A stretch of 41,863 nucleotides of DNA from Spirirestis rafaelensis WJT71-NPBG6. GTDB lineage: Bacteria > Cyanobacteriota > Cyanobacteriia > Cyanobacteriales > Nostocaceae. The translations under genes were made by a program, and so were the position numbers. Below are positions 18,333 to 27,556 of the stretch, one piece after another. The notes below the pieces were generated by a model. The model was not told where the DNA came from and ran no database searches. It was given only the letters and a program-made list of their open reading frames with translations. The stretch is from NCBI GenBank assembly GCA_019359015.1, contig JAHHID010000069.1:1-41863 (forward strand). Direction: 5' to 3'. Every line of letters begins with the position of its first letter. Position 1 is the stretch's first letter.

Positions 18333-18796
18333 ATCCTACTCCTTGTTACTGAATTCAAAAAACTGGTTAGTCTCTAATTCCAAAAATGGAGACTATGAGA
18401 TGGAAAAAATCTTAATAATTTTTTGGCAGAAAGTCTGACATCCTAATGTTGATTTAGTCTTGTAAGCTCTCAGTTATTCCAAGCTTTTAAAAATGGCTTA
18501 GGTACATTCCACCTTCAATAAAGCCACGCTTGCATAAACTTAAATTTATGTAAAGACTTGTTTGCTTTTTGTACTTATTTACTAAACCTTAATTAATTTA
18601 TGGAGCCGATAACCTCAGTCTCAGGTTATAAATTTAAATTGCAATATGGCTGTCTTCTGAGGTATATTTTCCAAATTCATCTATCTATTTTTTAGAAAAA
18701 ATCAACAAAAAGTTATTTACTTAACGCTCCTTCAGGTAGAGTTAAATTTTCTAACTTTCTACTATTCTCAACGGTGCTGGTAAGTAACCAATTAAC
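18333..18796. other. Divergent intergenic region before the mscS gene
   Basis: 464 AT-rich bases between the divergent peptidoglycan-binding and mscS genes. Nothing beyond presumed promoters was recognised; short open frames here overlap the neighbouring gene and lack family features. Confidence 0.5.
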
Positions 18797-19810
18797 ATGA
18801 ACGCAGAGATATTCGCACTTTGGGACAAAATTCAAGGAATGATTAACGCCTTCATTGTCCTATTGCCTAATATGGTGCTGGCATTAATCGTCTTTGCCAT
18901 CTTCTTTTTCGTTGCTCGGACAATTAAGAAAGTCGTCAAACGCCTGACCCGTAACCGCCGTCACGCCCGGAATTTGGGAATGGTACTGGGAAGGTTGGCA
19001 CAAGGTGCAACAATTTTGGTGGGTCTATTTGTGGCTCTGTCAATAGTAATTCCCACATTCAAAGCAGGTGATTTAATACAATTATTAGGAATTAGCGGTG
19101 TGGCAATTGGTTTTGCCTTCCGCGATATTTTGCAAAACTTCTTAGCTGGCATTTTAATTCTGCTAACCGAACCATTTCAAATCGATGACCAAATTGTGTT
19201 TAAAAACTTTGAGGGAACAGTCGAAAATATCGAGACACGAGCCACAACAATCAGAACTTACGATGGTCGCCGGATTGTCATTCCTAATTCAGAGTTATTC
19301 ACTAATTCTGTAACTGTGAACACTGCCTTTGATAATCGGCGATTAGAGTATGATGTCGGCATTGGCTACGGCGACGACATTGACCTAGCCAAACAGTTGA
19401 TGCTAGACGCAATGCATAGTGTAAATGAAGTTTTAAAAGATCCGGCTCCTGATGTACTGGTAATGGAACTTGCCGAAAGCACTGTTAACATCCGTGTGCG
19501 TTGGTGAGTTCATCCACCACGACGGGCAGATAATCTTATTTCGCGGGATAAAGTGATTACTGCAATCAAGAAAAAGCTCACAGAAAACGGCATTGATTTA
19601 CCCTTCCCAACGCAACAAATTTTGTTTCACGACCAGACAGAAGAGACAGATGGAAACAGAGAGCGTCAGCGTGAAGGTTGGCCATCTGGTAAAGGTGAAG
19701 TACCAAAATCGCGTCGCATCAGCGATTCGCTCCGACAACTTGCTGAATTACGAGCGCAACGAAACGACAACGGCAAGATAGATTCTCAAACCAAAAGCGA
19801 CGAAAGATGA
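18797..19810 (+). pseudogene. MscS-family mechanosensitive channel with an in-frame premature TGA
   Basis: The frame gives 236 residues to a TGA at 19505-19507 and then continues open, in the same frame, to a second stop at 19808-19810 (337 codons in total). The first part holds transmembrane segments at about 16-42 and 58-85, the pore helix (LLGISGVAIGFAFRDILQNFLAGILILLTEPFQ) and the beta domain. Just before the stop comes VNIRVRW; family members read RVRWW, so TGG to TGA is the likely change. The part after the stop (PRRADNLISRDKVITAIKKKL, then LPFPTQQILFHDQTEE) is the normal C-terminal domain. The distal stop overlaps the DUF2254 start (ATGA), showing the full frame was once the gene. Readthrough or a sequencing error is possible. 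Confidence 0.85.
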
Positions 19811-20279
19811 AAAATGTCAAGTTGGGCAAACTGTGGGATTATCTCCACTCTAGCTACTGGTTTCTACCAGCAGTCATGGCTATAATTGCTACTGCTCTGG
19901 CATTTACAATGCTAACGCTTGACCGCTCAGGTAAGGCGGGAATTGATTATTGGTGGATTTATACTGGTGGAGCGGATGGAGCGCGATCGCTTTTGGGGTG
20001 ACATTTGAGGGATTGGTTGATAGTGCCTTTAATGCAATTCGGCAATATGCACGATCTGATGCATCAGTAACCATTCGTTTATTGGAAGCGATCGCTAATA
20101 TTGCAACTCATACCAGCAATCCAAAATACCAAGTAATTTTACAGCGTCATGCAAATATGATTTTGCGCGGTAGCCAAGAGGGTTTGCCAGAAGAACTAGA
20201 CCGCGAGGATGTACAAAAACAATATGACATTGCAATTCAAGCTTTAAAAAATCATACCTTACCTGAAACAAGAAAATGA
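19807..20279 (+). pseudogene. DUF2254 membrane protein, internally deleted and frameshifted
   Basis: The 5' part (19807 to about 19995) encodes the DUF2254 N-terminus (LGKLWDYLHSSYWFLPAVM, IYTGGADGARSLL) with its first transmembrane segments and ends at a stop near 20001. The 3' part, in another frame from about 19990 to 20279, encodes the C-terminus (GLVDSAFNAIRQYARSDAS, TIRLLEAIANIATHT, GSQEGLPEELDREDV). Intact proteins are over 400 residues, so roughly 250-300 central residues are missing. The junction lies at a HIP1 site (GCGATCGC) and TTTTGGGGTGACATTT. Its start overlaps the mscS stop by four bases. Confidence 0.8.
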
Positions 20280-20428
20280 AAATTATAAATTGGCGAGGCT
20301 ATCGAATCATAGCTTGGGTAGGACAAGCTCTAAATCGCAATTTTTTTCATATTTGCCGCAATGCAAGGTGATTGTTTAGAAATAGACGATTTTGTAATGT
20401 GATGAAACGTTAGCGTCAGGAGGATTAT

Positions 20429-21241
20429 ATGCGCCAACTTAGGCGTAGTATTCTGCGTTATTTTTCTGCACTAGGAGTCACGATTGCAGTTACTGGAATC
20501 CTTAGTTTAATTTGGCGGCAGGATGTAGCCACCAGCTTGATGATTGAAACAAGTCAGATTTCTTCTGTAGCAGTGTTGTTACCTCTAGCAGCCGGTGCAG
20601 CAGGTGCCTTAAATTTAGTTCAATCCGAACGAAGTAGTTTGGTATCTGGGGCAGCAACGGGAATGCTAGTTGCTGCATCATTAGCGCCACCTGCGGGAAT
20701 TGTAGGCATGGCAAGTGTAATCGGTAAATGGGATATGGCAATCAGCGGGTTGTTTTTGTTGTTGCTGCAATTAGTAGGAATAAATTTTACTGCCGCGTTG
20801 TTATTCCGATTTTTTGGGTTATCTGCTCAAGGAGTGCGCTATCAACGGGGAAAACGCTGGTTGTTTCCCGTGGCTTTAGCTTCTACCGTCGCAGTACTAG
20901 CTAGTTTGTTGACTTGGCAGTTTGCTAATACTCCGTTTTTGCAACGCTCCACTATTGCTCAAAGAGCGAATGCAGACATTCAACAAGTTGTCAATCAAAA
21001 TCCCTTAGTTGATTTAGTAGAGACAAATGCTAGATTTACTGGTAATAACATAAAAGGTCAAAATACATTACTTTCTGTTGTCTATGTTCAACGTCGAGAA
21101 GGTATCAATGCAACTTCAGAAGAGATTAGCTCCCGTTTAACGCAAGAGATTCAAACTCATCTACAAAAACAAAAGTTTAATATTACACCTTTGGTTAATG
21201 TAAGCGTACTTGAGCCATCTTCGCAGAAAAGGGTGAATTAG
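20429..21241 (+). CDS. DUF389 family membrane protein (C-terminal module)
   Basis: 270 residues. About four or five hydrophobic segments cover 10-165 and a soluble tail follows. The stretch LPLAAGAAGALNLVQSERSSLVSGAATGMLVAASLAPPAG resembles the conserved second half of DUF389 proteins, and GINFTAALLFRFFGLS the next helix. Full DUF389 proteins have another N-terminal half, so this is either a short variant or an N-terminally lost copy. However, a perfect AGGAGG at 20418-20423, five bases before the ATG, argues that 20429 is a genuine start. The function of the family is unknown. It probably belongs with the upstream mscS/DUF2254 block, now damaged. Confidence 0.7.
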   Translation: MRQLRRSILRYFSALGVTIAVTGILSLIWRQDVATSLMIETSQISSVAVLLPLAAGAAGALNLVQSERSSLVSGAATGMLVAASLAPPAGIVGMASVIGKWDMAISGLFLLLLQLVGINFTAALLFRFFGLSAQGVRYQRGKRWLFPVALASTVAVLASLLTWQFANTPFLQRSTIAQRANADIQQVVNQNPLVDLVETNARFTGNNIKGQNTLLSVVYVQRREGINATSEEISSRLTQEIQTHLQKQKFNITPLVNVSVLEPSSQKRVN

Positions 21242-21445
21242 CCCACTCATTACCAGTTTTCCACTACTATCATCTAATCTGAAACTAACTTAAAACTAGC
21301 TTCTCTAAAAAAGATATTTCTGATGATACATACAATAAATTGTAACTTCATATATCTATTAGTTTGTAGCGCATTCATCAGGTAAAAGCCTAAAGAAAGC
21401 TCAGTTTTTGTATCTTTACTTCCAAACTACTACCCAAAGGTATAT

Positions 21446-22015
21446 ATGTTAAATAATCTAGAATCATTGTCACATCCGCCAAGCAAACAGCAATTTCTCA
21501 CTACTTTTCGTTTAGTAAGTCGCATTAGCTTCTGGGTACAGTTGTCGCTAGGTGCTGTTTCCGGCATTGCTTTGTTGTTAGCTTGGTTTAGTCGTAACGT
21601 CACTATCCTAACGAACAATACAGGTATTGGGTTCGGTGTCTTTTTAGGTACTGTTGGTATTTTATTACTGTGTTTCCGTGTATATTGGGCTTTGCGTTAC
21701 AGGCATTTGGCTAAACTTTTACAAACGCCAAATTCTCAAATCCATCTAAAGAAAGAAGACGTAATCAAAGCTTTACGGCTGGGATTAATTATTAGTTTAC
21801 TAGGGCTATTAATATCTTTTGTTGCATCTGAAGCGACGGTTGCAGTTATTTTGGGAAAAGCATTGGCGCAACCTCAAGGAGTCGCAGTTTATCGACCGGA
21901 AAACCTGATTCGTTCACTAGATATTTTTGTCATGCTCGCAAACGTCAACATGATTGGCGCTCACTTTTGTGGTGCAGTTACTTCTTTGGGTTTACTCTAT
22001 TGGGTAGAAGACTAA
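21446..22015 (+). CDS. DUF3611 family membrane protein
   Basis: 189 residues with four predicted transmembrane helices (about 28-48, 60-80, 110-132, 158-185). The family is conserved in cyanobacteria and plastids (Tic21-like relatives); its role in cyanobacteria is not settled, with protein import and metal transport both proposed for the plant relatives. The N-terminal SKQQFLTTFRLVSRISFWVQLSLG and the ALAQPQGVAVY loop are my basis for the assignment. Single gene, about 200 bp after DUF389. Confidence 0.8.
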   Translation: MLNNLESLSHPPSKQQFLTTFRLVSRISFWVQLSLGAVSGIALLLAWFSRNVTILTNNTGIGFGVFLGTVGILLLCFRVYWALRYRHLAKLLQTPNSQIHLKKEDVIKALRLGLIISLLGLLISFVASEATVAVILGKALAQPQGVAVYRPENLIRSLDIFVMLANVNMIGAHFCGAVTSLGLLYWVED

Positions 22016-22502
22016 TAAAGATAGTGCAGTATTAGTTATATGAGCAAAAAGAAAACCTGACTATAAACTCTATTCAGTTGAGTGTGATGGGATTACAGCG
22101 GATTGCAAGGAGCGTGAGGTACAATGTTTTGGTCTACAAACCAGATAAAAAGCCTTTTTTACTCGTGGCTCCTGGCTCCTGACTTTTGACTCCTGAATTC
22201 TGCTGTATCTGACTTCATGTTGTCAATTATCTGTCCCAACGAGGCGCGAGTTTTTCTAGAGACACCAATTTTCTCTCTCGAATTCGTCAGGCTTAAACAT
22301 AAATACAACTGTAGATTTTGTCTACGATTGTATAATATTGTCTATAAAATTAGTACCTAGTCCTACCCTCTAATTCAGCAAGCTATCTAAAATTAACTTC
22401 CAACGCTCTCCTTAATCTTTCTTTACATATATATAAATTTTTCCGCCAACCTGACATGAAAATGAGTAAAGGATAAAGCCGAAGGGATGAGAAATAAGCA
22501 TG
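22016..22502. other. Convergent intergenic region with repeat-like sequence
   Basis: Region between DUF3611 and a convergent small membrane protein gene. It contains a stretch of GGCTCCTGGCTCCTGACTTTTGACTCC type near 22165-22195, the reverse-strand version of the CAGGAGTC minisatellites at 11338 and 25050. No gene was recognised. Confidence 0.5.
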
Positions 22503-22523
22503 AAAAAACCCGGCTTGACCGGG
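22503..22523 (-). terminator. Rho-independent terminator of the small membrane protein gene
   Basis: On the minus strand CCCGG-TCAAG-CCGGG is followed by TTTTTT. It lies 35 bp beyond the stop of the gene at 22558-22932 and is oriented correctly for it. Confidence 0.85.
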
Positions 22524-22557
22524 CAGATGCACTGTTTGTCGAATTTGGAAATGATAA

Positions 22558-22932
22558 TTAAATTTTGACATTACAAGTTAAAGGGCAAGCTGCGTAGACG
22601 GTAGTTTGCGTTTCATCTGCCTCTCCATGTAGCCAGCTTAACCAGCTGACTTGACTTGGATGAACACCCTTGAGAGTTAACATCCCAGCAGCGAAAACAA
22701 CCGCCATTACATTAAACAAAATTAAACCACCAGCAACAAGCAGAACAGCACTAACAGGCATCACAGATTGCAAAACTATCGACAATAAACATCCGACTGT
22801 AGCCATCAAGACAACTAAAGGAAAACCAACAACCAGTAAGCATACTGCCAAAGTGAAAGACCAGATTAAAAAGCTTTTGATCATCAACAAAGACTGAGTT
22901 TTGTTTAGATTAGAGCTTTGAACTGCAACCAT
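22558..22932 (-). CDS. Small hypothetical membrane protein
   Basis: 124 residues from the ATG at 22932 (MVAVQSSNLNKTQ), chosen because GGGAGG lies eight bases upstream; the ATG at 22947 lies before that site. Two or three hydrophobic helices are seen at about 20-55 (FLIWSFTLAVCLLVVGFPLVVLMA region) and 62-90, followed by a soluble tail with two cysteines (YAACPLTC). I do not recognise the family. The strong ribosome-binding site and clear terminator argue that it is expressed. Confidence 0.7.
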   Translation of the reverse strand: MVAVQSSNLNKTQSLLMIKSFLIWSFTLAVCLLVVGFPLVVLMATVGCLLSIVLQSVMPVSAVLLVAGGLILFNVMAVVFAAGMLTLKGVHPSQVSWLSWLHGEADETQTTVYAACPLTCNVKI

Positions 22933-23702
22933 GAATTTTCCTCCCAAGAAGTGTGAAATTAAAAAGTTATCTTGCTTGTTTAAAGCAAATTCGATATCTG
23001 AATGAGTTTCAGTATATAAAAGCTAATCGGATAAATGAGCATTTAGTTAATAAACTTTACAGTTAAGCTTTGGGGATCATGGATAAACGCTGTGATAAGC
23101 ATTTTCTTGACTACCCCTCCCTAGCATCTATCTTAAGGAGTAGAAGCTAAAACGTATTAATTAATAGGATGCGTTTTTAGCACTACGCATAGTTTTTGCT
23201 TAATATATCTTATTAAAAACAAGGGTAATTCTCATAATCGCTTTTATTAGGCTCAACAATCTATCTACCGTTGCTTTGGCTGTTACTTGCTAGCCAGTTG
23301 TATAAATGCTTAACACAAGTTTCTCATCTTTAGACGAGTATATTTACACTACTTTAAAAGTATATTTTCTAGGTATTCTTTCTCAGTATATATACTGCAT
23401 GTGTTGTCTACCCTTGATGTGTTAAACCAGTCTATATCAGAGAGATAAATTATTTATTGAACTGATAGCCAGCCGATCTCAAACTAAGGGATACAAGTGA
23501 AGGCAGAGAAGATAAAACTGGTGATAGACATTTATTTGCCTTATTCCATTCATCCGTGAGTAAGTAGCCTGCGCTGCTCCCGCTCCTTATCTCATCCACC
23601 ATTGCTGATTTAACGCTCCTGCCTTATTAAAAGCCGCTTTTTAGAACCAAAACTAGCTGCTCTATCCAGGTCTTTACAAAACGCAAATTAATTTGAAGAT
23701 AT
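22933..23702. other. Long intergenic region upstream of pilT
   Basis: 770 bp with no credible gene. It holds promoters for the two divergent genes and a 14-bp perfect palindrome, CAGTATATATACTG at 23384-23397. The pilT leader may be long, but I found no riboswitch or known small RNA. Confidence 0.5.
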
Positions 23703-25016
23703 ATGACAGAATCACAGCGTCCAGCAAATTCGACACCGATTTCAACCCGTAATATCCCCCCACTGCCCCCACCACCAGCAACCTTAAACACCCAGCGTCA
23801 GGCTACACAAACGCTGGACATGACACAGGAAAAGACTGCCAACCATACGGCAATCAACGCTGCACCACCCCCACCACCAGATAAAGTCCCTGTTGCCTCT
23901 CATCGTCCAGGCACTCCACCCCCCATCCCCGGTTCAGTTCGTTCAAAAAGCAGTTCGGGAATGACTTTAGCCCAGTTGATTAAAGAAGCTTACGATAAAG
24001 GTTTTTCTGATATTCATTTGGGTGTGGGTGAAGTGCCTCGCTTCCGCAACCGAGGAGAAATGCAGGCAACAGAATATCCAGAAACGGATAAAGAAACTTT
24101 TATGAGTTGGGTGCGGGAGGTGCTGACGGAAGGGGAAATAAAGCACTTTGAAGAAAATCTCGAATTTGATGGAGCAACTCAATACGACTTTGCCCGCGTG
24201 CGGATTAATATCTTTGACTCTCTCAAAGGCTATGCGATGGTGATGCGGTTAATTCCGCTGAAAATCCTCACCATAGATCAATTAAATTTACCCCCAGTTT
24301 TTCGCGATATCTGCCATTACCATAAAGGTTTGATTTTGGTGACGGGTCCGACTGGTTCTGGTAAATCGACTACAATGGCGGCGATGGTTGATTACATTAA
24401 TAAGGAGATGGCTAAACACATCATCACCATCGAAGATCCAATCGAGTTTGTCCACAAAAGCCAAAAGTCGTTGATTAAACAACGGGAAGTAGGAATGCAC
24501 ACCCGAAAATTTGACAACGCTTTGAAAGCAGCTTTGCGAGAAGACCCAGATTTGATTCTGGTTGGGGAGATGCGGGATAAAGAAACGGTTAACACTGCCC
24601 TGAAAGCGGCTCAAACAGGTCACTTGGTAATGGGAACCCTCCACACCAACAGCGCTGTGAAAACGATTGAGCGGATTCTTAATCTGTTCTCAGGTGAAGA
24701 ACAGGATGCGATGCGAGTCGCGCTTGCCGAGTCTTTGGTGGCAGTAATTGCTCAAGGTTTGTGCCGCACGACTGATGGCAAGCGTGCTGCTTTCCACGAT
24801 ATCTTAATTAACACCGACGCAGTTAAAGACTGGGTGAAAGACGGTAAGTATGATGAAATTACCGAGTTGATGAAGCAAGCTGGTTTTGATGGCATGATTA
24901 CAATGAATCAGTCTCTGCTGAACCTTTATCAAGAAGGTCGCATTACTGAAGAAACAGCTTTGGAGATGTCACCAACTCCTAACGAGATGGCGCAGTTTCT
25001 CCGAGGTCGAGTTTAA
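23703..25016 (+). CDS. pilT: Type IV pilus retraction ATPase PilT
   Basis: 437 residues. Residues 1-85 are a proline-rich, disordered head (PPLPPPPATL, PPPPPDKVP) often seen on cyanobacterial PilT-type ATPases. The PilT core follows: DIHLGVGEVPRFRNRG, Walker A GPTGSGKST near 215, the Asp box (TIEDPIEF), DPDLILVGEMRDKET near 284-298 (Walker B) and the His box GHLVMGTLHTNSA near 306, with the AIRNLI-like region replaced by LVAVIAQGLCR. It powers pilus retraction at the inner membrane for twitching or phototaxis. It may correspond to PilT2 rather than PilT1, which I cannot settle. No ribosome-binding site stronger than GAAG is seen. Confidence 0.92.
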   Translation: MTESQRPANSTPISTRNIPPLPPPPATLNTQRQATQTLDMTQEKTANHTAINAAPPPPPDKVPVASHRPGTPPPIPGSVRSKSSSGMTLAQLIKEAYDKGFSDIHLGVGEVPRFRNRGEMQATEYPETDKETFMSWVREVLTEGEIKHFEENLEFDGATQYDFARVRINIFDSLKGYAMVMRLIPLKILTIDQLNLPPVFRDICHYHKGLILVTGPTGSGKSTTMAAMVDYINKEMAKHIITIEDPIEFVHKSQKSLIKQREVGMHTRKFDNALKAALREDPDLILVGEMRDKETVNTALKAAQTGHLVMGTLHTNSAVKTIERILNLFSGEEQDAMRVALAESLVAVIAQGLCRTTDGKRAAFHDILINTDAVKDWVKDGKYDEITELMKQAGFDGMITMNQSLLNLYQEGRITEETALEMSPTPNEMAQFLRGRV

Positions 25017-25049
25017 AAATTAGGGAGTGGGGAGTGGTGGTTGTAAATA

Positions 25050-25215
<166 letters not shown>

Positions 25216-25218
25216 CCC

Positions 25219-25983
25219 TTGAATCCAGATAAACCACCACTTTTACCCCAGTTGTTTAAGGGCATTGCGCTATTTACACCTGGAGGAGATTTAATTTATT
25301 GCATCGACCCTGGCAAAAAAGGTCGATGGCATTTGCATTTGTGCGGTTTTTTACAAGAAATTTTAGACTTACCAGAACCGCCTCATTTTTTAGTGCCTTG
25401 CTATACGGCAACTATTGACCACTGGTTAGATCCGCGTACTCAACAAGTGCGAACTTTTGCGGAAGCATATCCGTTGGTGATGCGACATCAGGCTGTGCTT
25501 AATGCTATTTTCGGCACGGGGGATATAGTTTGGCAAGCAGCTCCGTGGCAAGAAGGATTATGCGATCGCATGGTATTGTCTAGTTATCGATCTTCATTTG
25601 GGCAACTTTGGGAAGATCATGATTTAATTGTGCGCTTAGAATTCTCTGAAGCTCAAGTATCTCATCAACCGATCGCTGCAATCCAAAAAGCCCAACCGAA
25701 AACTCAAGGCTTTGTTCTTCGCTTATTTGTTGCCGGACATAGTGCCAACACTCAACGCATTCTTGAAAATTTACATGAATTATTAGAGCGATCGCTTGGA
25801 CATCCTTACACTTTAAAAGTTGTTGATGTTTTGACAAATCCCGAACAAGCAGAACTCGATCAGGTTTCAGCAACTCCCACCCTCGTTAAAGTTTGGCCAC
25901 ACCCGATTCGGCGAATGGCTGGGGATTTGGATAATGTGGAAAAAATATTGCAAATGTTAGGAACTAAAAAAGGCATATTGTAG
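25219..25983 (+). CDS. KaiB-domain protein with a cyanobacterial N-terminal domain
   Basis: 254 residues. Residues about 164-251 match the KaiB thioredoxin-like fold: LRLFVAGHSANTQRILENLH, YTLKVVDVLTNPEQAELDQ, ATPTLVKVWPHPIRRMAGDL and DNVEKILQML, close to classic KaiB (LKLYVAGNTPNS, ALKVIDVLKNPQLAE, ATPTLAKVLPPPVRRIIGDL). The first 160 residues (FKGIALFTPGGDLIYCIDP, RWHLHLC, PHFLVPCYTATIDHW) form another domain I recognise only as a recurrent cyanobacterial one. In SasA the KaiB fold is N-terminal; here it is C-terminal with no kinase. A role in clock output or signalling is inferred. TTG at 25219 is the only nearby start, just after the minisatellite. Confidence 0.82.
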   Translation: MNPDKPPLLPQLFKGIALFTPGGDLIYCIDPGKKGRWHLHLCGFLQEILDLPEPPHFLVPCYTATIDHWLDPRTQQVRTFAEAYPLVMRHQAVLNAIFGTGDIVWQAAPWQEGLCDRMVLSSYRSSFGQLWEDHDLIVRLEFSEAQVSHQPIAAIQKAQPKTQGFVLRLFVAGHSANTQRILENLHELLERSLGHPYTLKVVDVLTNPEQAELDQVSATPTLVKVWPHPIRRMAGDLDNVEKILQMLGTKKGIL

Positions 25984-26290
25984 AGACTTTTCCCAGAACA
26001 TATTAGACTTCTTGCAGAAGTAGGGGAAAGGGGAAAGGGGAAAGGGGAAAGGGTATGAAAAAACATGCATTTATAGAATGAGTCTTGAGGTCTATTGTAG
26101 AGACTAAGGCAATGAACATGATTGACATCCTCCTAGAGGATAATTTTTTCTGCTAATGCGTTTTTGATAGGCATCGTCAACGTAGTTAAGTGCATAAATG
26201 CTGTCTGTCAGCTTTTAGTTATAACAGCGCACCAAAAACAGCTTGGGATGCGATCGCCATTAGTTGAATTGAAAACTATTATCGCAATAC
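25984..26290. other. Intergenic region with a GGGGAAA heptamer array
   Basis: About 300 bp after the KaiB-domain gene. A short tandemly repeated heptamer (GGGGAAA, about four copies) occupies 26023-26053, of the STRR class known in heterocystous cyanobacteria. A partial TTGTAGAGAC repeat starts at 25979. No gene was recognised. Confidence 0.6.
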
Positions 26291-27556
26291 GTAGGAACGT
26301 GAACTACCTACACTGACTCTTCGAGTACAATGTAGCCTTCCTGCCCAACAGACAGCGTAGTAGTAGATTTCTTGCGTCCTCTATTACTACGACTTCTGTC
26401 TGGGCGACAGGCTTTATCCCCCGTTCCAGAGGTCAAAATTCGTAGCCCTTCATCTCGAAGGTTAATGCTAGCGTTAATGTCCCTATCATGCTTTGTGTTG
26501 CACTTTTCACAAGTCCAAAATCTTACGTCCAGTGGTAAGCTACTCACTTGGTTAAGGCACACATGACAGGTTTTTGAACTAGGAAAAAATCTATCAACTT
26601 CTTGGTAAATCTTTCCTTCCATCTCTGCTTTGTATTTCAGCATGGTACAAAACATCCCCCAGCCAACGCTCTGGATAGATTTGGCTAGACAGTCCCAACG
26701 CATCATGCCTTTAATATTAAGATTTTCAACCACAATTACTTGGTTTTCGTTAACTATCCTACGCGATAGCTTGTGTAGAAAATCTTCACGGCAATTGGTA
26801 ATTTTTCTGTGAACTCTAGCAACTTTTTTTCTAGACTTAGTGCGGTTATTAGACCCCTTTTGTTTTCTAGATAGCTGTTGTTGTTTAAGTTTTAAATTCT
26901 TCTCATGTTTGCTGAGTATTCTGGGATTATCAAATTTAGAGCCATCACTGGTAATAGCGAAATGAGTTAATCCCAAGTCAACGCCTATTGCTTTACCTTC
27001 TGCGTTTGATTCTGGCTTATCTTGACCGTCTTCAAATAAGATGGCTGCAAAATATTGATTTGAGCAGTTTTTAGATACAGTTACAGTTTTAATTCTTCCT
27101 TCAATCTTTCTATGAATAATTGCCGATACATTCCCTATTTTTGGCAGGGTTAAATAACTATCGGCAACCTTGACATTTTGTGGATACTGTATTGACTGCT
27201 TACCATGTTTTGATTTGAAATTCGGGTATTTTGCTCTTTTTTCAAAGAAGTTATTAAAAGCTACTCCCAGATTTAAGCAGACTTGTTGCAAGCACTGCGA
27301 GTAAGTTAAAGCTAACCAATCATGTTCTTTCTTTAACTGTGGAATTTGTTTCTTAACTTCATACCCAGATAACCCCTTGCCTGTATCTTTATATGTTTGA
27401 TTCATCAAATTCAGACAATAATTCCAAAGCCAACGGCAACTACCAAAAGCTTGCGCTAGTGACTGCTGTTGTTTGGCATCTGGATATAATCTGACTTTGA
27501 CAACCTTTAACATCTTAGAGTTAAATCAATTTACTATAAAAGAGTATAACACTCTT
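26291..27556 (-). mobile_element. Solitary IS200/IS605-type element carrying only tnpB
   Basis: The body is the TnpB gene. At its 3' side (right end) GTAGG and CCTAC form a hairpin at 26291-26311 around TAGTTCACGTT, overlapping the stop codon. At its 5' side AAGAGT/ACTCTT forms a hairpin at 27540-27556, a candidate left end. No tnpA Y1 transposase is present, so movement would need one elsewhere. The precise ends are not proven. Confidence 0.6.
26308..27513 (-). CDS. tnpB: RNA-guided endonuclease TnpB (IS200/IS605 OrfB)
   Basis: 401 residues, full length. The N-terminal OrfB_IS605 helix-turn-helix region includes LKVVKVRLYPDAKQQQSL and FGSCRWLWNYCLNL. The RuvC-like nuclease has GVDLGLTHFA (first Asp), VVENLNIKGM (Glu) and CNTKHDRDINASINLRDEG (last Asp), with a zinc ribbon CHVC...CEKC between. 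All catalytic residues are kept, so the nuclease may be active. The tail SGTGDKACRPD...SNRGRKKSTTTLSVGQE is the usual cyanobacterial one. TnpB uses an omega RNA from its own 3' end to cut DNA. Its expected guide would be read from the sequence left of 26290. Confidence 0.93.
   Translation of the reverse strand: MLKVVKVRLYPDAKQQQSLAQAFGSCRWLWNYCLNLMNQTYKDTGKGLSGYEVKKQIPQLKKEHDWLALTYSQCLQQVCLNLGVAFNNFFEKRAKYPNFKSKHGKQSIQYPQNVKVADSYLTLPKIGNVSAIIHRKIEGRIKTVTVSKNCSNQYFAAILFEDGQDKPESNAEGKAIGVDLGLTHFAITSDGSKFDNPRILSKHEKNLKLKQQQLSRKQKGSNNRTKSRKKVARVHRKITNCREDFLHKLSRRIVNENQVIVVENLNIKGMMRWDCLAKSIQSVGWGMFCTMLKYKAEMEGKIYQEVDRFFPSSKTCHVCLNQVSSLPLDVRFWTCEKCNTKHDRDINASINLRDEGLRILTSGTGDKACRPDRSRSNRGRKKSTTTLSVGQEGYIVLEESV

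Noticed and set aside
18797-19810. Two separate genes (short MscS plus a small hydrophilic protein)
   Set aside because: The second frame has no start of its own, is in register with the first and continues the MscS family sequence, so one interrupted gene is simpler.
22933-23702. Riboswitch or known cyanobacterial small RNA upstream of pilT
   Set aside because: No Yfr1 core (ACTCCTCACAC) or other recognisable consensus was present. Only an AT-type palindrome was seen.
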